12,908 bases of DNA, taken from Candidatus Zixiibacteriota bacterium. GTDB taxonomy: Bacteria > Zixibacteria > MSB-5A5 > SM1-73. Both the position numbers and the translations under genes were made by a program. Location: NCBI GenBank assembly GCA_029933635.1, contig JAOZNS010000055.1:1-12908 (forward strand). Reading direction: 5' to 3'. Position 1 is the stretch's first letter; each line of letters begins with the position of its first letter. The notes under the pieces were generated by a model. It did no database searches, was not told the origin of the DNA, and saw nothing but the letters and a program-made list of their open reading frames with translations. Of this stretch, positions 6,738 through 12,908 are shown in pieces.

Positions 6738-7451
6738 ATGTCAAACCATATAGCCATCTTCTGCAAAAAGGAACTGAAAAGCTTTTTTGACTCTCCCATA
6801 GCTTATATCGTGCTGACCATCTTTCTTTTGATCTGTGGTTGGTTTTTCTTCAGCGATTTATTTTTGATCAACCAAGCCTCCCTGCGCAATCTATTCAGGA
6901 TCGTTCCTTTCATCTTCATGTTCTTTGTGCCCGCTGTTACCATGCGCTTGATCTCCGAGGAGAAAAGAAGCGGCACCATTGAGGTGCTTCTTACCCTGCC
7001 GGTGAAAGATTACGAGGTCATCTTGGGCAAGTTTCTGGCCAGTTTGATCCTGATCGCCGTGGCGGTGGTTTTGACCGGGGTCTATACTCTCACCCTTTCC
7101 GGACTGGGTCATCTGGATTTGGGCTCCGTGACAGCAGGTTACATCGGTTTGATCTTTTTGGGAGCCTCATATCTTTCGGTGGGGGTATTTACCTCCAGCT
7201 TAACCCATAACCAGATAGTAGCATTCATAACCAGCTTTGTGATCATCTTTGCCCTTTATATGCTGGATAAGGTGCTGATATTTGTGCCGGACTTTCTGGT
7301 ATCCTTCTTTGAATATCTGAGCGCCGATTACCACTTTGCCAACATCTCCCGAGGGGTGATAGATTCACGGGACGTGATCTATTATCTCTCGGTGATATTT
7401 TTGTTTCTGTTCTTGGCAATAAGAAGTTTGGAAAGTAGAAAGTGGAGGTAA
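6738..7451 (+). CDS. ABC-2 type permease, GldF-like
   Basis: Inner-membrane permease partner of the preceding ATPase. 237 residues with about six membrane segments, for example IAYIVLTIFLLICGWFFF near the N-terminus, VPFIFMFFVPAVTM, ILIAVAVVLTGVYTLTL, and a final VIYYLSVIFLFLFLAI. The cytoplasmic loop MRLISEEKRSGTIEVLLTLP is the characteristic ABC-2 motif that contacts the ATPase. The ATG at 6738 has only a weak purine-rich leader, so it is probably coupled to translation of the ATPase gene. Its TAA (7449-7451) overlaps the ribosome binding site of the next gene. The order ATPase, permease, GldG-like, DUF4340 matches Gld-type ABC operons. Family firm; the transported substrate cannot be deduced. 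Confidence 0.9.
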   Translation: MSNHIAIFCKKELKSFFDSPIAYIVLTIFLLICGWFFFSDLFLINQASLRNLFRIVPFIFMFFVPAVTMRLISEEKRSGTIEVLLTLPVKDYEVILGKFLASLILIAVAVVLTGVYTLTLSGLGHLDLGSVTAGYIGLIFLGASYLSVGVFTSSLTHNQIVAFITSFVIIFALYMLDKVLIFVPDFLVSFFEYLSADYHFANISRGVIDSRDVIYYLSVIFLFLFLAIRSLESRKWR

Positions 7452-7459
7452 TCTCTTTG
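7442..7459 (+). promoter_or_regulatory. Ribosome binding site overlapping the permease stop; decides a TTG start
   Basis: GTGGAGGT (7442-7449) contains a strong GGAGG (7444-7448) eight bases before TTG (7457-7459). It overlaps the permease TAA at 7449-7451, so the two genes are probably translationally coupled. The alternative start, GTG at 7442, has only a GGAAAG at 7430-7435 and would use the Shine-Dalgarno itself as coding sequence. Confidence 0.55.
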
Positions 7460-9046
7460 GGGAAACAGAAATTTTTGAAATATGGCATTGGATCTGCTGG
7501 CACGTTTGTTTTGATTGTGGCCATATTATTGTTGCTTAATCTTATCTCGATAAATTTGTTTGCTCGTCTGGATCTGACCGAAGGGAAAGTCTTTAGCCTG
7601 TCCAAAGCCAGCAAAGATGTTATGCGCAACTTGAACGATCGGCTGATCATCAAGATGTATTTCACCAAAGACCTTCCCCCGCCTTACAACAGCTATGCTC
7701 GCTATCTGAAAGATCAGCTGGAGGAGTATCAAGCATATGCCAAGGGCAACCTTAAGCTGGAGATGATCGATCCCAACGAAGAGGGAAAGGAGCTGGAGGC
7801 TCAAAGATATGGCATTCCCCCTCTTCAGGTAAATGCCATGGAGAACGACAAGATCGAGATCAAAAAGGTCTACATGGGGTTGGTGCTCCTTTTCGAGGAC
7901 CGAAAAGAGGTGATCCCGGTTTTGCAAAATATTTCCGGGCTGGAGTATGAACTCACCAGTGCCATAAAAAGGCTATCGACCAGGTTGCGTCCCTCCATAG
8001 CATTTCTGGTTAGCTCGGAGGGACCTGATCCAGACGTTGAGCTCTCCCACGCACTGGACGCTTTGAGACAGCATTATCAACTCAGGAAGATAAACTTAGA
8101 CGAAGGAGACCATATTCCCAAAGGTCTTGCCGTGTTGATCATCTGGGCACCCCAGAAGAAGTTATCCACCTGGGAGAAATATCAAATCGACCAGTTCCTG
8201 ATGAAAGGTGGCAAGCTGGCATTTTTGCTGAACCATATAGATGTGGATATTCAACGGGCGATGGCTCAAAAGCAAGATCTGGAGATGGAAGATTTTCTGG
8301 CAAACTATGGAATCAAGATCAACGATGATCTGGTGATAGATCTGCAGTGCAATCGAATTGCGGTCACCCAACAGCGTGGCGCTTTCACCCTTCAGAACAT
8401 CGTCAATTATCCCTACTTTCCCATATCCACAGATTTTGATGAAGATAACTTAATGGTTAAGGATCTGGAGGCGGTCAGCTTCAATTTCGTAAGCTCGCTT
8501 GACTCCAGCTTAACCTCCTCCAAAGGCATTCAATTCGACCCTCTGGTTCGTTCCTCCAATCACAGCGGGGTTAAAGTTGCTCCTTTCGACATAAATCCAT
8601 ACAGAAAATTCTCCCCGCAGGATTTTGGCAAAAGCGGTCTCATCTTGGCGGCCGCACTGCAGGGGCGGTTTGAGAGCTATTTTTCGAAGATGGATAAATC
8701 ACAGCTTGAAGCTGAGGTGGGATATGTGGAATCCACCTTAACCGAAAGCCCACCAACCCGGATGGTGGTGGTGGCAGATGCCGACTTCATCACCGACCGA
8801 AACGTAAGAGCAAATGATAATCTGACTTTCTTTTTGAATATGGTCGATTGGCTCTCTCAGGATGAGGCTCTGATAGCCATTCGCTCAAAGGAGCTGACGC
8901 CCCGACCGCTTAAACAGATATCATCCGCTTCACGAAAACTGATCAAATACGGAAATACCTTTGGTCTACCTTTACTGGTCATCATCTTCGGGGTGGTCAG
9001 ATGGCAGATTAGAAAACAGGTTAGAAGAAAAAGTCAACTTTTATAA
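7457..9046 (+). CDS. GldG-like ABC transporter auxiliary protein (ABC_transp_aux domain)
   Basis: Membrane-anchored periplasmic partner of the Gld-type ABC system. About 529 residues from a TTG start; a GTG at 7442 would add five residues. An N-terminal membrane segment (FVLIVAILLLLNLISINLF) is followed by RLDLTEGKVFSLSKAS, the usual opening of the GldG/ABC_transp_aux family (PF09822). Next come the thioredoxin-like region (LIIKMYFTKDLPPPYNSYAR) and a large soluble portion. Near the end, FFLNMVDWLSQDEALIAIRS precedes a C-terminal membrane segment (FGLPLLVIIFGVVRW) and a basic tail. Two membrane anchors around a large extracytoplasmic domain is the family layout. The start was chosen by GGAGG spacing. 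It lies between the permease and the DUF4340 gene, with a 13-base gap to the latter. Family firm; molecular role in the complex is not established. Confidence 0.87.
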   Translation: MGKQKFLKYGIGSAGTFVLIVAILLLLNLISINLFARLDLTEGKVFSLSKASKDVMRNLNDRLIIKMYFTKDLPPPYNSYARYLKDQLEEYQAYAKGNLKLEMIDPNEEGKELEAQRYGIPPLQVNAMENDKIEIKKVYMGLVLLFEDRKEVIPVLQNISGLEYELTSAIKRLSTRLRPSIAFLVSSEGPDPDVELSHALDALRQHYQLRKINLDEGDHIPKGLAVLIIWAPQKKLSTWEKYQIDQFLMKGGKLAFLLNHIDVDIQRAMAQKQDLEMEDFLANYGIKINDDLVIDLQCNRIAVTQQRGAFTLQNIVNYPYFPISTDFDEDNLMVKDLEAVSFNFVSSLDSSLTSSKGIQFDPLVRSSNHSGVKVAPFDINPYRKFSPQDFGKSGLILAAALQGRFESYFSKMDKSQLEAEVGYVESTLTESPPTRMVVVADADFITDRNVRANDNLTFFLNMVDWLSQDEALIAIRSKELTPRPLKQISSASRKLIKYGNTFGLPLLVIIFGVVRWQIRKQVRRKSQLL

Positions 9047-9059
9047 ATTCCCTTTGATC

Positions 9060-9998
9060 ATGAAAAAATCGCCTTATCTCCTTTTGGCGACACTTCTTAT
9101 CTTTGTGATCCTCTATCTTCTGCTGGTTCATAAGGAGAAGAGGACTTTCTCCCCAAGCCGGGTTGAAAATTTTCTTGAGCTGGACAGTGCCCTGGTGGAC
9201 AGAATTGAATTCGGCAAATTTGAGAGCAAGCTGATCTTCCAAAAGGCTGGCGGGCAGTGGACCATAGTTGAGCCAGATTCATTTCGGGCGGATAACGATC
9301 AAATAGGTAGACTGTTAAGCGAAGCCAGCCATATGGAGGTGGGAGAACTTATCTCCACCAACCCAGCAAAACAAGCCTTCTTTTTGGTTGATACCGTGGC
9401 CGGCACCCGACTCAACTTCTTCTCCGGAGAGAACCTATTAGCCTCTCTGGTGATTGGAAAGACCTCCAGCGATTTTTTGCACGCCTATATACGAAAGGTT
9501 GAATCTGACGAGGTCTATCTGGCCAAAGGGTATTTCTCAAATTTGGCTAATCGTAAGGTAGATCAATGGAGGGAGCGCCATCTTTTGATCTTCGACCCAA
9601 AACAGGTCCAAGAAATTCAGCTAAGCTGGGCGAAGGAAAAATTTAAGTTGACCAAGGAAGACACCTCCTGGCAGATCAGCCGTTATCCTTTTAAGGAGAG
9701 TTCTCAGGCAGATGTGCAGTCGGTGGAGGAATACCTGGAAATGTTGTCCAACATGAAAACGGACCAATTTCCTGCAAAGGGAGAAATTGAGTCATTCGAT
9801 TTCAGCAAACCTCAGCTTACGATTCACTTGACCTTCTCGGATGGGCAGAAGCACCAACTCTTAATTGGCTCCAGAGAAGGTGAGAGTCGCTATCTGGTGA
9901 AGGTCGACCAACAAAAGAATGGTTTTGTCTTATTTGAATATAACTTCAACAGATTAGCCAAAAGGTTTGAAGATTTCCAGCTCAAAGAAAAGACCTAA
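9060..9998 (+). CDS. DUF4340 domain-containing membrane-anchored protein
   Basis: Last gene of the Gld-type operon, 312 residues from the ATG at 9060. An N-terminal signal anchor (YLLLATLLIFVILYLLLV, about residues 5-22) leads into a long soluble portion. The soluble part has the repeating beta-rich pattern of DUF4340 proteins (PF14238): IEFGKFESKLIFQKAGGQW, later IQLSWAKEKFKLTKEDTSW, with a shared W-x-I motif closing each unit (WTIVEP, WQISRY). These proteins commonly follow GldG-like genes, and the order here agrees. An in-frame ATG at 8961 would overlap the preceding gene by 86 bases and add residues unlike the family, so I reject it. No Shine-Dalgarno is seen before 9060; translation may be coupled to the upstream gene. 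Function unknown; probably an extracytoplasmic component of the transporter. Confidence 0.83.
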   Translation: MKKSPYLLLATLLIFVILYLLLVHKEKRTFSPSRVENFLELDSALVDRIEFGKFESKLIFQKAGGQWTIVEPDSFRADNDQIGRLLSEASHMEVGELISTNPAKQAFFLVDTVAGTRLNFFSGENLLASLVIGKTSSDFLHAYIRKVESDEVYLAKGYFSNLANRKVDQWRERHLLIFDPKQVQEIQLSWAKEKFKLTKEDTSWQISRYPFKESSQADVQSVEEYLEMLSNMKTDQFPAKGEIESFDFSKPQLTIHLTFSDGQKHQLLIGSREGESRYLVKVDQQKNGFVLFEYNFNRLAKRFEDFQLKEKT

Positions 9999-10091
9999 AA
10001 GCTTTCAATCCTTCCTGATAATTATATCTCTAAATTATTTTCCCTTCTTTAATAGGCTTTTCCCCTGAAAAGATTTCTGTGAGCTTTGTTC

Positions 10092-10145
10092 ATAGAGATA
10101 ATGTTCCCTATTTGCGAAATAGAGACATAGATTTTAAATCTCTAT
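10092..10145. other. Nested and competing hairpins between convergent genes
   Basis: ATAGAGA occurs twice (10092-10098 and 10119-10125), and each copy can pair with the single TCTCTAT at 10139-10145. Two smaller palindromes lie inside: CTATTT-GCG-AAATAG (10108-10122) and AGATTT-T-AAATCT (10129-10141). Several folds are therefore mutually exclusive. No U-tract follows on either strand, so it is not a simple terminator. It sits in the 230-base gap between the DUF4340 gene and pyrF, which holds no ORF. Confidence 0.35.
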
Positions 10146-10162
10146 CAAAAAAGCTTCACCAC

Positions 10163-10193
10163 AAAAAAGCAGAAATCATCTTAGGCGCTTTTT
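10163..10193. terminator. Putative bidirectional terminator between convergent DUF4340 gene and pyrF
   Basis: AAAAAGC (10164-10170) pairs with GCTTTTT (10187-10193) around a 16-base loop, giving an A- or T-tail on either strand. It lies 36 bases downstream of the pyrF stop on the minus strand and 165 bases beyond the DUF4340 stop. The stem has only two G-C pairs, so strength is doubtful. Confidence 0.4.
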
Positions 10194-10228
10194 AGCTTAA
10201 TAAATCGAGCAACCTCGAGGTGACAATT

Positions 10229-11041
10229 TCATCTTTTGCGGTAGAGGTTTATCAAATCCCTCAATTTTACCGTTTGATTCCTTGCCGCTTGAGCGAAATC
10301 CTTTTCAGAGGAGGCATAAAGGATACTGCGGGAGGAATTTATTATTGCCAGCTCCCCATTCTTATCTGTCCCGAATTTAACCACCGAGGCTATATCTCCT
10401 CCCTGTGCTCCCACCCCCGGAATCAGAAGTGGTAAAAAAGGAGCCATCCCTCTGATTCTTTTTAACCGTTCTGGGAAGGTTGCTCCCACCACCAGACCAC
10501 AGTTGTTTTTCTGATTCCAGCTCAACACCTTCTCAATCACCATCTCATAGAGTGGCCTTCCATCAACCTGGGATAGCTGGAAATCTAAGGCGCCCTGGTT
10601 AGAGGTTAGGCAAAGCACAAAGGTGCATCTGTCCTCATATTCCAAAAACGGCAGGAGCGCATCCTTTCCCATATAGGGATTGACCGTCACCGCATCTCCT
10701 TTTAGCTTTTCAAAAAGCGCTCGGGCATACAACTTAGCTGTATTCCCGATATCTCCCCTTTTAGCATCTAAAATTATGGGAATGGTTTCTGGAATGTATT
10801 CGCAGGTCTTTTTTAAAGCGTTCCAGCCCTCCGATCCATAAGCTTCATAAAAGGCTAAATTGGGCTTGTAGGCACAGACCAGATCGGAGGTGGCATCGAT
10901 GATCTTTTGGTTAAAGGCAAATATGGGATCCGACTCCTCCAGAAGATGGGGAGGCAATCTCTCCCGGTCGGTATCCAGGCCAACACAGACAAGGGAATGG
11001 TGCTTGCGGGAGATGTTCAGAAGCTTTTCGACGAATCTCAT
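10229..11041 (-). CDS. pyrF: Orotidine 5'-phosphate decarboxylase, type 2
   Basis: Converts orotidine monophosphate to UMP, the last step of de novo pyrimidine synthesis, in the cytoplasm. 270 residues counted from ATG at 11041. The catalytic motif LDAKRGDIGNTA gives Asp92, Lys94 and Asp97. Substrate-binding stretches include CVGLDTDRERLP near the N-terminus, AYKPNLAFYEAYG, VNPYMGKDALLPF, and LIPGVGAQGGD with NSSRSILYA near the C-terminus. Length and motifs match the longer type 2 group (TIGR02127), not the type 1 enzyme of about 230-240 residues. An upstream in-frame TTG at 11071 would add ten residues that do not fit the family; the ATG has GGAG eleven bases upstream. The gene stands alone, convergent with the ABC operon, with its own promoter at 11101-11128. 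Very confident. Confidence 0.95.
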   Translation of the reverse strand: MRFVEKLLNISRKHHSLVCVGLDTDRERLPPHLLEESDPIFAFNQKIIDATSDLVCAYKPNLAFYEAYGSEGWNALKKTCEYIPETIPIILDAKRGDIGNTAKLYARALFEKLKGDAVTVNPYMGKDALLPFLEYEDRCTFVLCLTSNQGALDFQLSQVDGRPLYEMVIEKVLSWNQKNNCGLVVGATFPERLKRIRGMAPFLPLLIPGVGAQGGDIASVVKFGTDKNGELAIINSSRSILYASSEKDFAQAARNQTVKLRDLINLYRKR

Positions 11042-11100
11042 CTTTTTGTGGACTCCATTTTTGGACAACAATACTTTTTACGGTGATTTAACTTTTTTCA

Positions 11101-11128
11101 AATATATGCTTCCGTCCAAGGATGTCAA
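11101..11128 (-). promoter_or_regulatory. Sigma70-type promoter of pyrF
   Basis: On the minus strand TTGACA (11128-11123), a 16-base spacer and TATATT (11106-11101) form a near-consensus promoter. It leaves roughly 50 bases of leader before the ATG at 11041. Confidence 0.65.
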
Positions 11129-11335
11129 AAAGTTTTTTGAACAATTACTATAAATGACGAAAGCCTAAGAACAAAATCATGCAAAAGGCATTTGAAAAAA
11201 TGGAGCAAAATGATCGGGCAAGAAGTTTGATCTGCGAAAAATCAAGAGGTTACATCCACGCAGGCAGGACTTCCAGCTCCGCCCCCCTGGATCCTACGGA
11301 CAAAGGGAGTTTTTCAGAGATTTCCCAAATATCTC
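11129..11335. other. Spacer between divergent promoters, no feature seen
   Basis: No credible ORF, RNA gene or strong repeat was recognised here. A C6 run lies at about 11282-11287. With the flanking promoters and the phosphatase leader it makes up the 486-base gene-free stretch between pyrF and the phosphatase gene. Confidence 0.4.
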
Positions 11336-11364
11336 TTGACAAAATATAAGCTCAGGCTTAGAAT
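11336..11364 (+). promoter_or_regulatory. Near-consensus sigma70-type promoter of the phosphatase-rubredoxin unit
   Basis: TTGACA (11336-11341), exactly 17 bases, TAGAAT (11359-11364). This is the best promoter in the window. Transcription should start near 11371, giving a leader of about 155 bases before the ATG at 11528. Confidence 0.7.
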
Positions 11365-11434
11365 TAAGCCGAACTTGCTTTGGTCAACTGCATAATTTAA
11401 GATCATTGGGATTATGATTGATTTTACAGCAAGT

Positions 11435-11508
11435 CTCCAGCTGAGCCGGGTTGAGTCACCTTAAGCTCTCAACTATGGAGTTTTATTCCCAAAAACCTGA
11501 CCGGGGAA
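11435..11508 (+). promoter_or_regulatory. Structured leader of the phosphatase gene (attenuator-like)
   Basis: CTCCA (11435-11439) pairs with TGGAG (11476-11480), enclosing a second stem GTTGAG (11450-11455) with CTCAAC (11468-11473). TTTTATT follows immediately at 11481-11487, as in a weak intrinsic terminator. A further stem TTCCC (11486-11490) with GGGAA (11504-11508) overlaps the T-run and ties up the only G-rich stretch before the ATG. This fits transcriptional or translational control in the leader. No known riboswitch class was recognised. Confidence 0.38.
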
Positions 11509-11527
11509 AAGAAAACAGCAATATCTT

Positions 11528-12499
11528 ATGCAGGATAAAAAGCGATTCTTTGATATTCTTTTGGATGCCATAAAAAGGGAGACGGAGGCGTTCAATTATT
11601 ATTATCATGCCAGCAAAAGGTCTTTATCATCTGATAGCAGATCTCTTTTGATTCAGTTAGCTGAAGAGGAGAGAAAACATCGCACCCTTTTAATTCAGGA
11701 GTATCATAATTTAAAGAAGCTACTGTCCGGAAAAGATCAAAAGGTCTTTCTGGAAAGAGAAGAGGTCAGCTTCCACCTTCCGGAAAAGCCGGTCTTCAGA
11801 CGGATACAGACTCTGAGTTCGGTGGATCTGGCTGTGGTGAGCTTGCCCAGCGAATTTGTTGGAGGAGATTTCTTTGATACTTTTTTGATTGATGATAAAA
11901 ATATAATGGGTCTTTTGATCTTCGACACCATGGGACACGGATTGGAGGCGACCGAATTAAAGGCAAGGACAAAAGTCGAGTGGGGCAAACTGAAGGAGCT
12001 TTATCTGGAGAAAAAGGCTCATTCCCTTTTGCTCAGCCCCTCATCGGTGATCACTCAGTTGAATCGGGTTATGGTGGATGCCTGTCAAAAATTAGCCTCC
12101 TTTATTTCCATGTTTTATGCTCTTCTGGATATTTCCCGGAACAAGCTTACCTATGCCTCCGCCGGACATGAGCCGCCCATTCTTTTCCAAAAGGAAGGAT
12201 ATGCTGAGCTAATAGAGGGCAACCTTCTTTTGGGTGTTGACAAAAATGAAACTTATGGGGAAACTCAGGCAAAAATCCATTCGGAAGATATCCTTATCAT
12301 GTTTACAGATGGTGTTGTGGAGAGTTTAAATCCAAAAGGGGAGCAATTCGGTCGCAAGAACCTGATCCGGTTGGTGGAGCGGAGTGAGGATAAGACTCCT
12401 TCTGGATTGGTTCGACGAATTTTGATCGGCTTAAAAGATTTTATGAGAGGAGAATCCATAACCGACGAGTTCACCCTGGCAGTAGCAAAAATGCATTAA
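11528..12499 (+). CDS. Fusion of ferritin-like two-helix domain and SpoIIE/PP2C-type serine phosphatase
   Basis: Predicted cytoplasmic protein phosphatase with an iron-binding type sensor module, 323 residues. Residues 5-65 form two helices of ferritin/rubrerythrin type: AIKRETEAFNYYYHASK offers Glu18 or Glu20, and LAEEERKHRTLL supplies Glu48-x-x-His51, the classic di-iron ligand pair. This is half of a four-helix bundle, so a dimer would be needed to complete it. Residues about 100-322 are a PPM domain: VGGDFFD (111-117), FDTMGHG (132-138, usually DVSGHG), YASAGHEPPILF (209-220), FTDGVVES (259-266) and ITDEFTLAV (311-319). Metal-binding Asp114, Asp133, Asp261 and Asp313 are all kept, so activity is expected. 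No membrane segment. The ATG has no good Shine-Dalgarno. Rubredoxin follows 84 bases later. Such phosphatases often act on anti-sigma antagonists, but no partner is encoded here. Domains firm; redox control is inference. Confidence 0.9.
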   Translation: MQDKKRFFDILLDAIKRETEAFNYYYHASKRSLSSDSRSLLIQLAEEERKHRTLLIQEYHNLKKLLSGKDQKVFLEREEVSFHLPEKPVFRRIQTLSSVDLAVVSLPSEFVGGDFFDTFLIDDKNIMGLLIFDTMGHGLEATELKARTKVEWGKLKELYLEKKAHSLLLSPSSVITQLNRVMVDACQKLASFISMFYALLDISRNKLTYASAGHEPPILFQKEGYAELIEGNLLLGVDKNETYGETQAKIHSEDILIMFTDGVVESLNPKGEQFGRKNLIRLVERSEDKTPSGLVRRILIGLKDFMRGESITDEFTLAVAKMH

Positions 12500-12583
12500 C
12501 CAGTGGGTCTTGTCTTATTGGTCAAATAGAGGAAAGTCAAAAGATGTAAAGAAAAGGATTAAATCGATCTGAAGGAGGTATGT

Positions 12584-12748
12584 ATGGACAAATGGGAATG
12601 CCTGGTTTGTGGCTATATCTATGATCCTGAGCAGGGGGATCCAGACAACGACATCGAGCCAGACACTCCGTTTGAAGAACTTCCAGACGATTGGATGTGT
12701 CCCGAATGTGGAGCGGATAAAGAGGAGTTTGAAAGGGTGGAGGAGTAA
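12584..12748 (+). CDS. Rubredoxin
   Basis: Small cytoplasmic one-electron carrier, 54 residues. A single iron is held by four cysteines: Cys6 and Cys9 (WECLVCGYIYDP) and Cys39 and Cys42 (WMCPECGADK). The conserved aromatic core (Trp4, Tyr11, Tyr13, Trp37) and the acidic middle (DPEQGDPDNDIEPDTPFEEL) match standard rubredoxins, as does the length. GAAGGAGGT at 12571-12579 is a strong Shine-Dalgarno; an ATG at 12580 in another frame is too close to it to be used. It lies 84 bases after the ferritin-like phosphatase gene on the same strand with no terminator evident between, so co-transcription is likely. In other bacteria rubredoxins reduce rubrerythrin-type di-iron centres, which makes the upstream ferritin-like domain a plausible partner. 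Identity certain; partner inferred. Confidence 0.97.
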   Translation: MDKWECLVCGYIYDPEQGDPDNDIEPDTPFEELPDDWMCPECGADKEEFERVEE

Positions 12749-12771
12749 AGACGCTTGAGTAAATCACATGG

Positions 12772-12789
12772 GCTCAAACGAGATTGAGC
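12772..12789 (+). terminator. Weak stem-loop after rubredoxin
   Basis: GCTCAA (12772-12777), six-base loop, TTGAGC (12784-12789). A third TTGAG copy at 12755-12759 can pair with the same CTCAA. No T-run follows directly, so termination is uncertain. Confidence 0.3.
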
Positions 12790-12847
12790 TATGAGGAGCA
12801 AATAAATGTTCCTTTTAATCTAACCAAATCAAAAAATCCGGTCGATT

Positions 12848-12908
12848 CTATTCCATCCTTTTGATGGCGCGAATTATTTCATATTCTGAGGAGGCGTTCA
12901 AAAGTTCA
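12848..12908 (-). CDS. C-terminal end of an unidentified protein (partial, enters from right edge)
   Basis: From the right edge the minus strand reads ELLNASSEYEIIRAIKRME and then TAG at 12850-12848, with no stop before it. The composition is that of an amphipathic helix and looks coded. Only 19 residues are visible, so no family can be named. It would be convergent with the rubredoxin gene, and 99 bases separate the two stops. A chance open frame of this length is quite possible. Confidence 0.4.
   Translation of the reverse strand, partial: ELLNASSEYEIIRAIKRME

Noticed and set aside
8961..9059. Upstream ATG extending the DUF4340 protein by 33 residues
   Set aside because: It overlaps the GldG-like gene by 86 bases and adds residues unlike a signal anchor; the ATG at 9060 leads straight into the membrane segment.
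10220..10435. Plus-strand ORF opposite the end of pyrF
   Set aside because: It lies antisense to well conserved pyrF codons and has no family resemblance or ribosome binding site.
11042..11071. TTG start for pyrF at 11071
   Set aside because: It adds ten residues outside the family N-terminus, while the ATG at 11041 gives the standard opening and has a GGAG upstream.
12537..12767. Minus-strand ORF across the rubredoxin gene
   Set aside because: It is the shadow of a textbook rubredoxin with a strong Shine-Dalgarno on the plus strand.

Overview
The window looks like a stretch of chromosome from a Gram-negative-type, probably anaerobic bacterium of an uncultivated lineage. By eye the GC content is moderate. 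A lipoprotein with WxxGxW repeats and an exported peptidase point to a cell envelope with a periplasm. Rubredoxin, a ferritin-like domain and a zinc alcohol dehydrogenase fit an anaerobe that handles oxidative stress. I cannot name the phylum. No CRISPR array, tRNA, rRNA, transposase or phage gene was seen.

Layout, left to right. (1) A minus-strand zinc alcohol dehydrogenase has an in-frame TAG close to its C-terminus, and its normal C-terminal sequence continues past that stop to the window edge. (2) A divergent spacer holds overlapping inverted repeats. (3) A plus-strand M3-family oligoendopeptidase F-like protein carries a signal peptide. (4) A small lipoprotein has four WxxGxW repeats. 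(5) A roughly 500-base stretch contains a coding-like remnant that also has an in-frame TAG. (6) A Na+:alanine/glycine symporter gene is complete in length but is broken by two frameshifts, each exactly on the longest G or C run of the gene. (7) A compact four-gene operon encodes an ABC ATPase, an ABC-2 permease, a GldG-like auxiliary protein and a DUF4340 protein. (8) A convergent minus-strand pyrF (type 2 OMP decarboxylase) has its own promoter. (9) A plus-strand unit with a near-consensus promoter and a long structured leader encodes a ferritin-like/SpoIIE-type phosphatase fusion, followed by a 54-residue rubredoxin. (10) The last 61 bases probably hold the C-terminus of another minus-strand gene.

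How the genes work together. The four ABC genes form an envelope transport or assembly machine of the Gld type: ATPase and permease, plus two membrane-anchored proteins facing the periplasm. The most interesting unit is the phosphatase plus rubredoxin pair. A two-helix ferritin-like module with di-iron-type ligands is fused to a PP2C/SpoIIE phosphatase, and a one-electron iron-sulphur carrier is encoded 84 bases downstream. This suggests redox or oxygen sensing coupled to protein dephosphorylation. The domains are read from the sequence; the coupling is inference.

Several genes look damaged (TAG in the dehydrogenase, two frameshifts in the symporter, TAG in the remnant). The frameshifts could be homopolymer sequencing errors, contingency tracts or true decay, and the sequence alone cannot decide.
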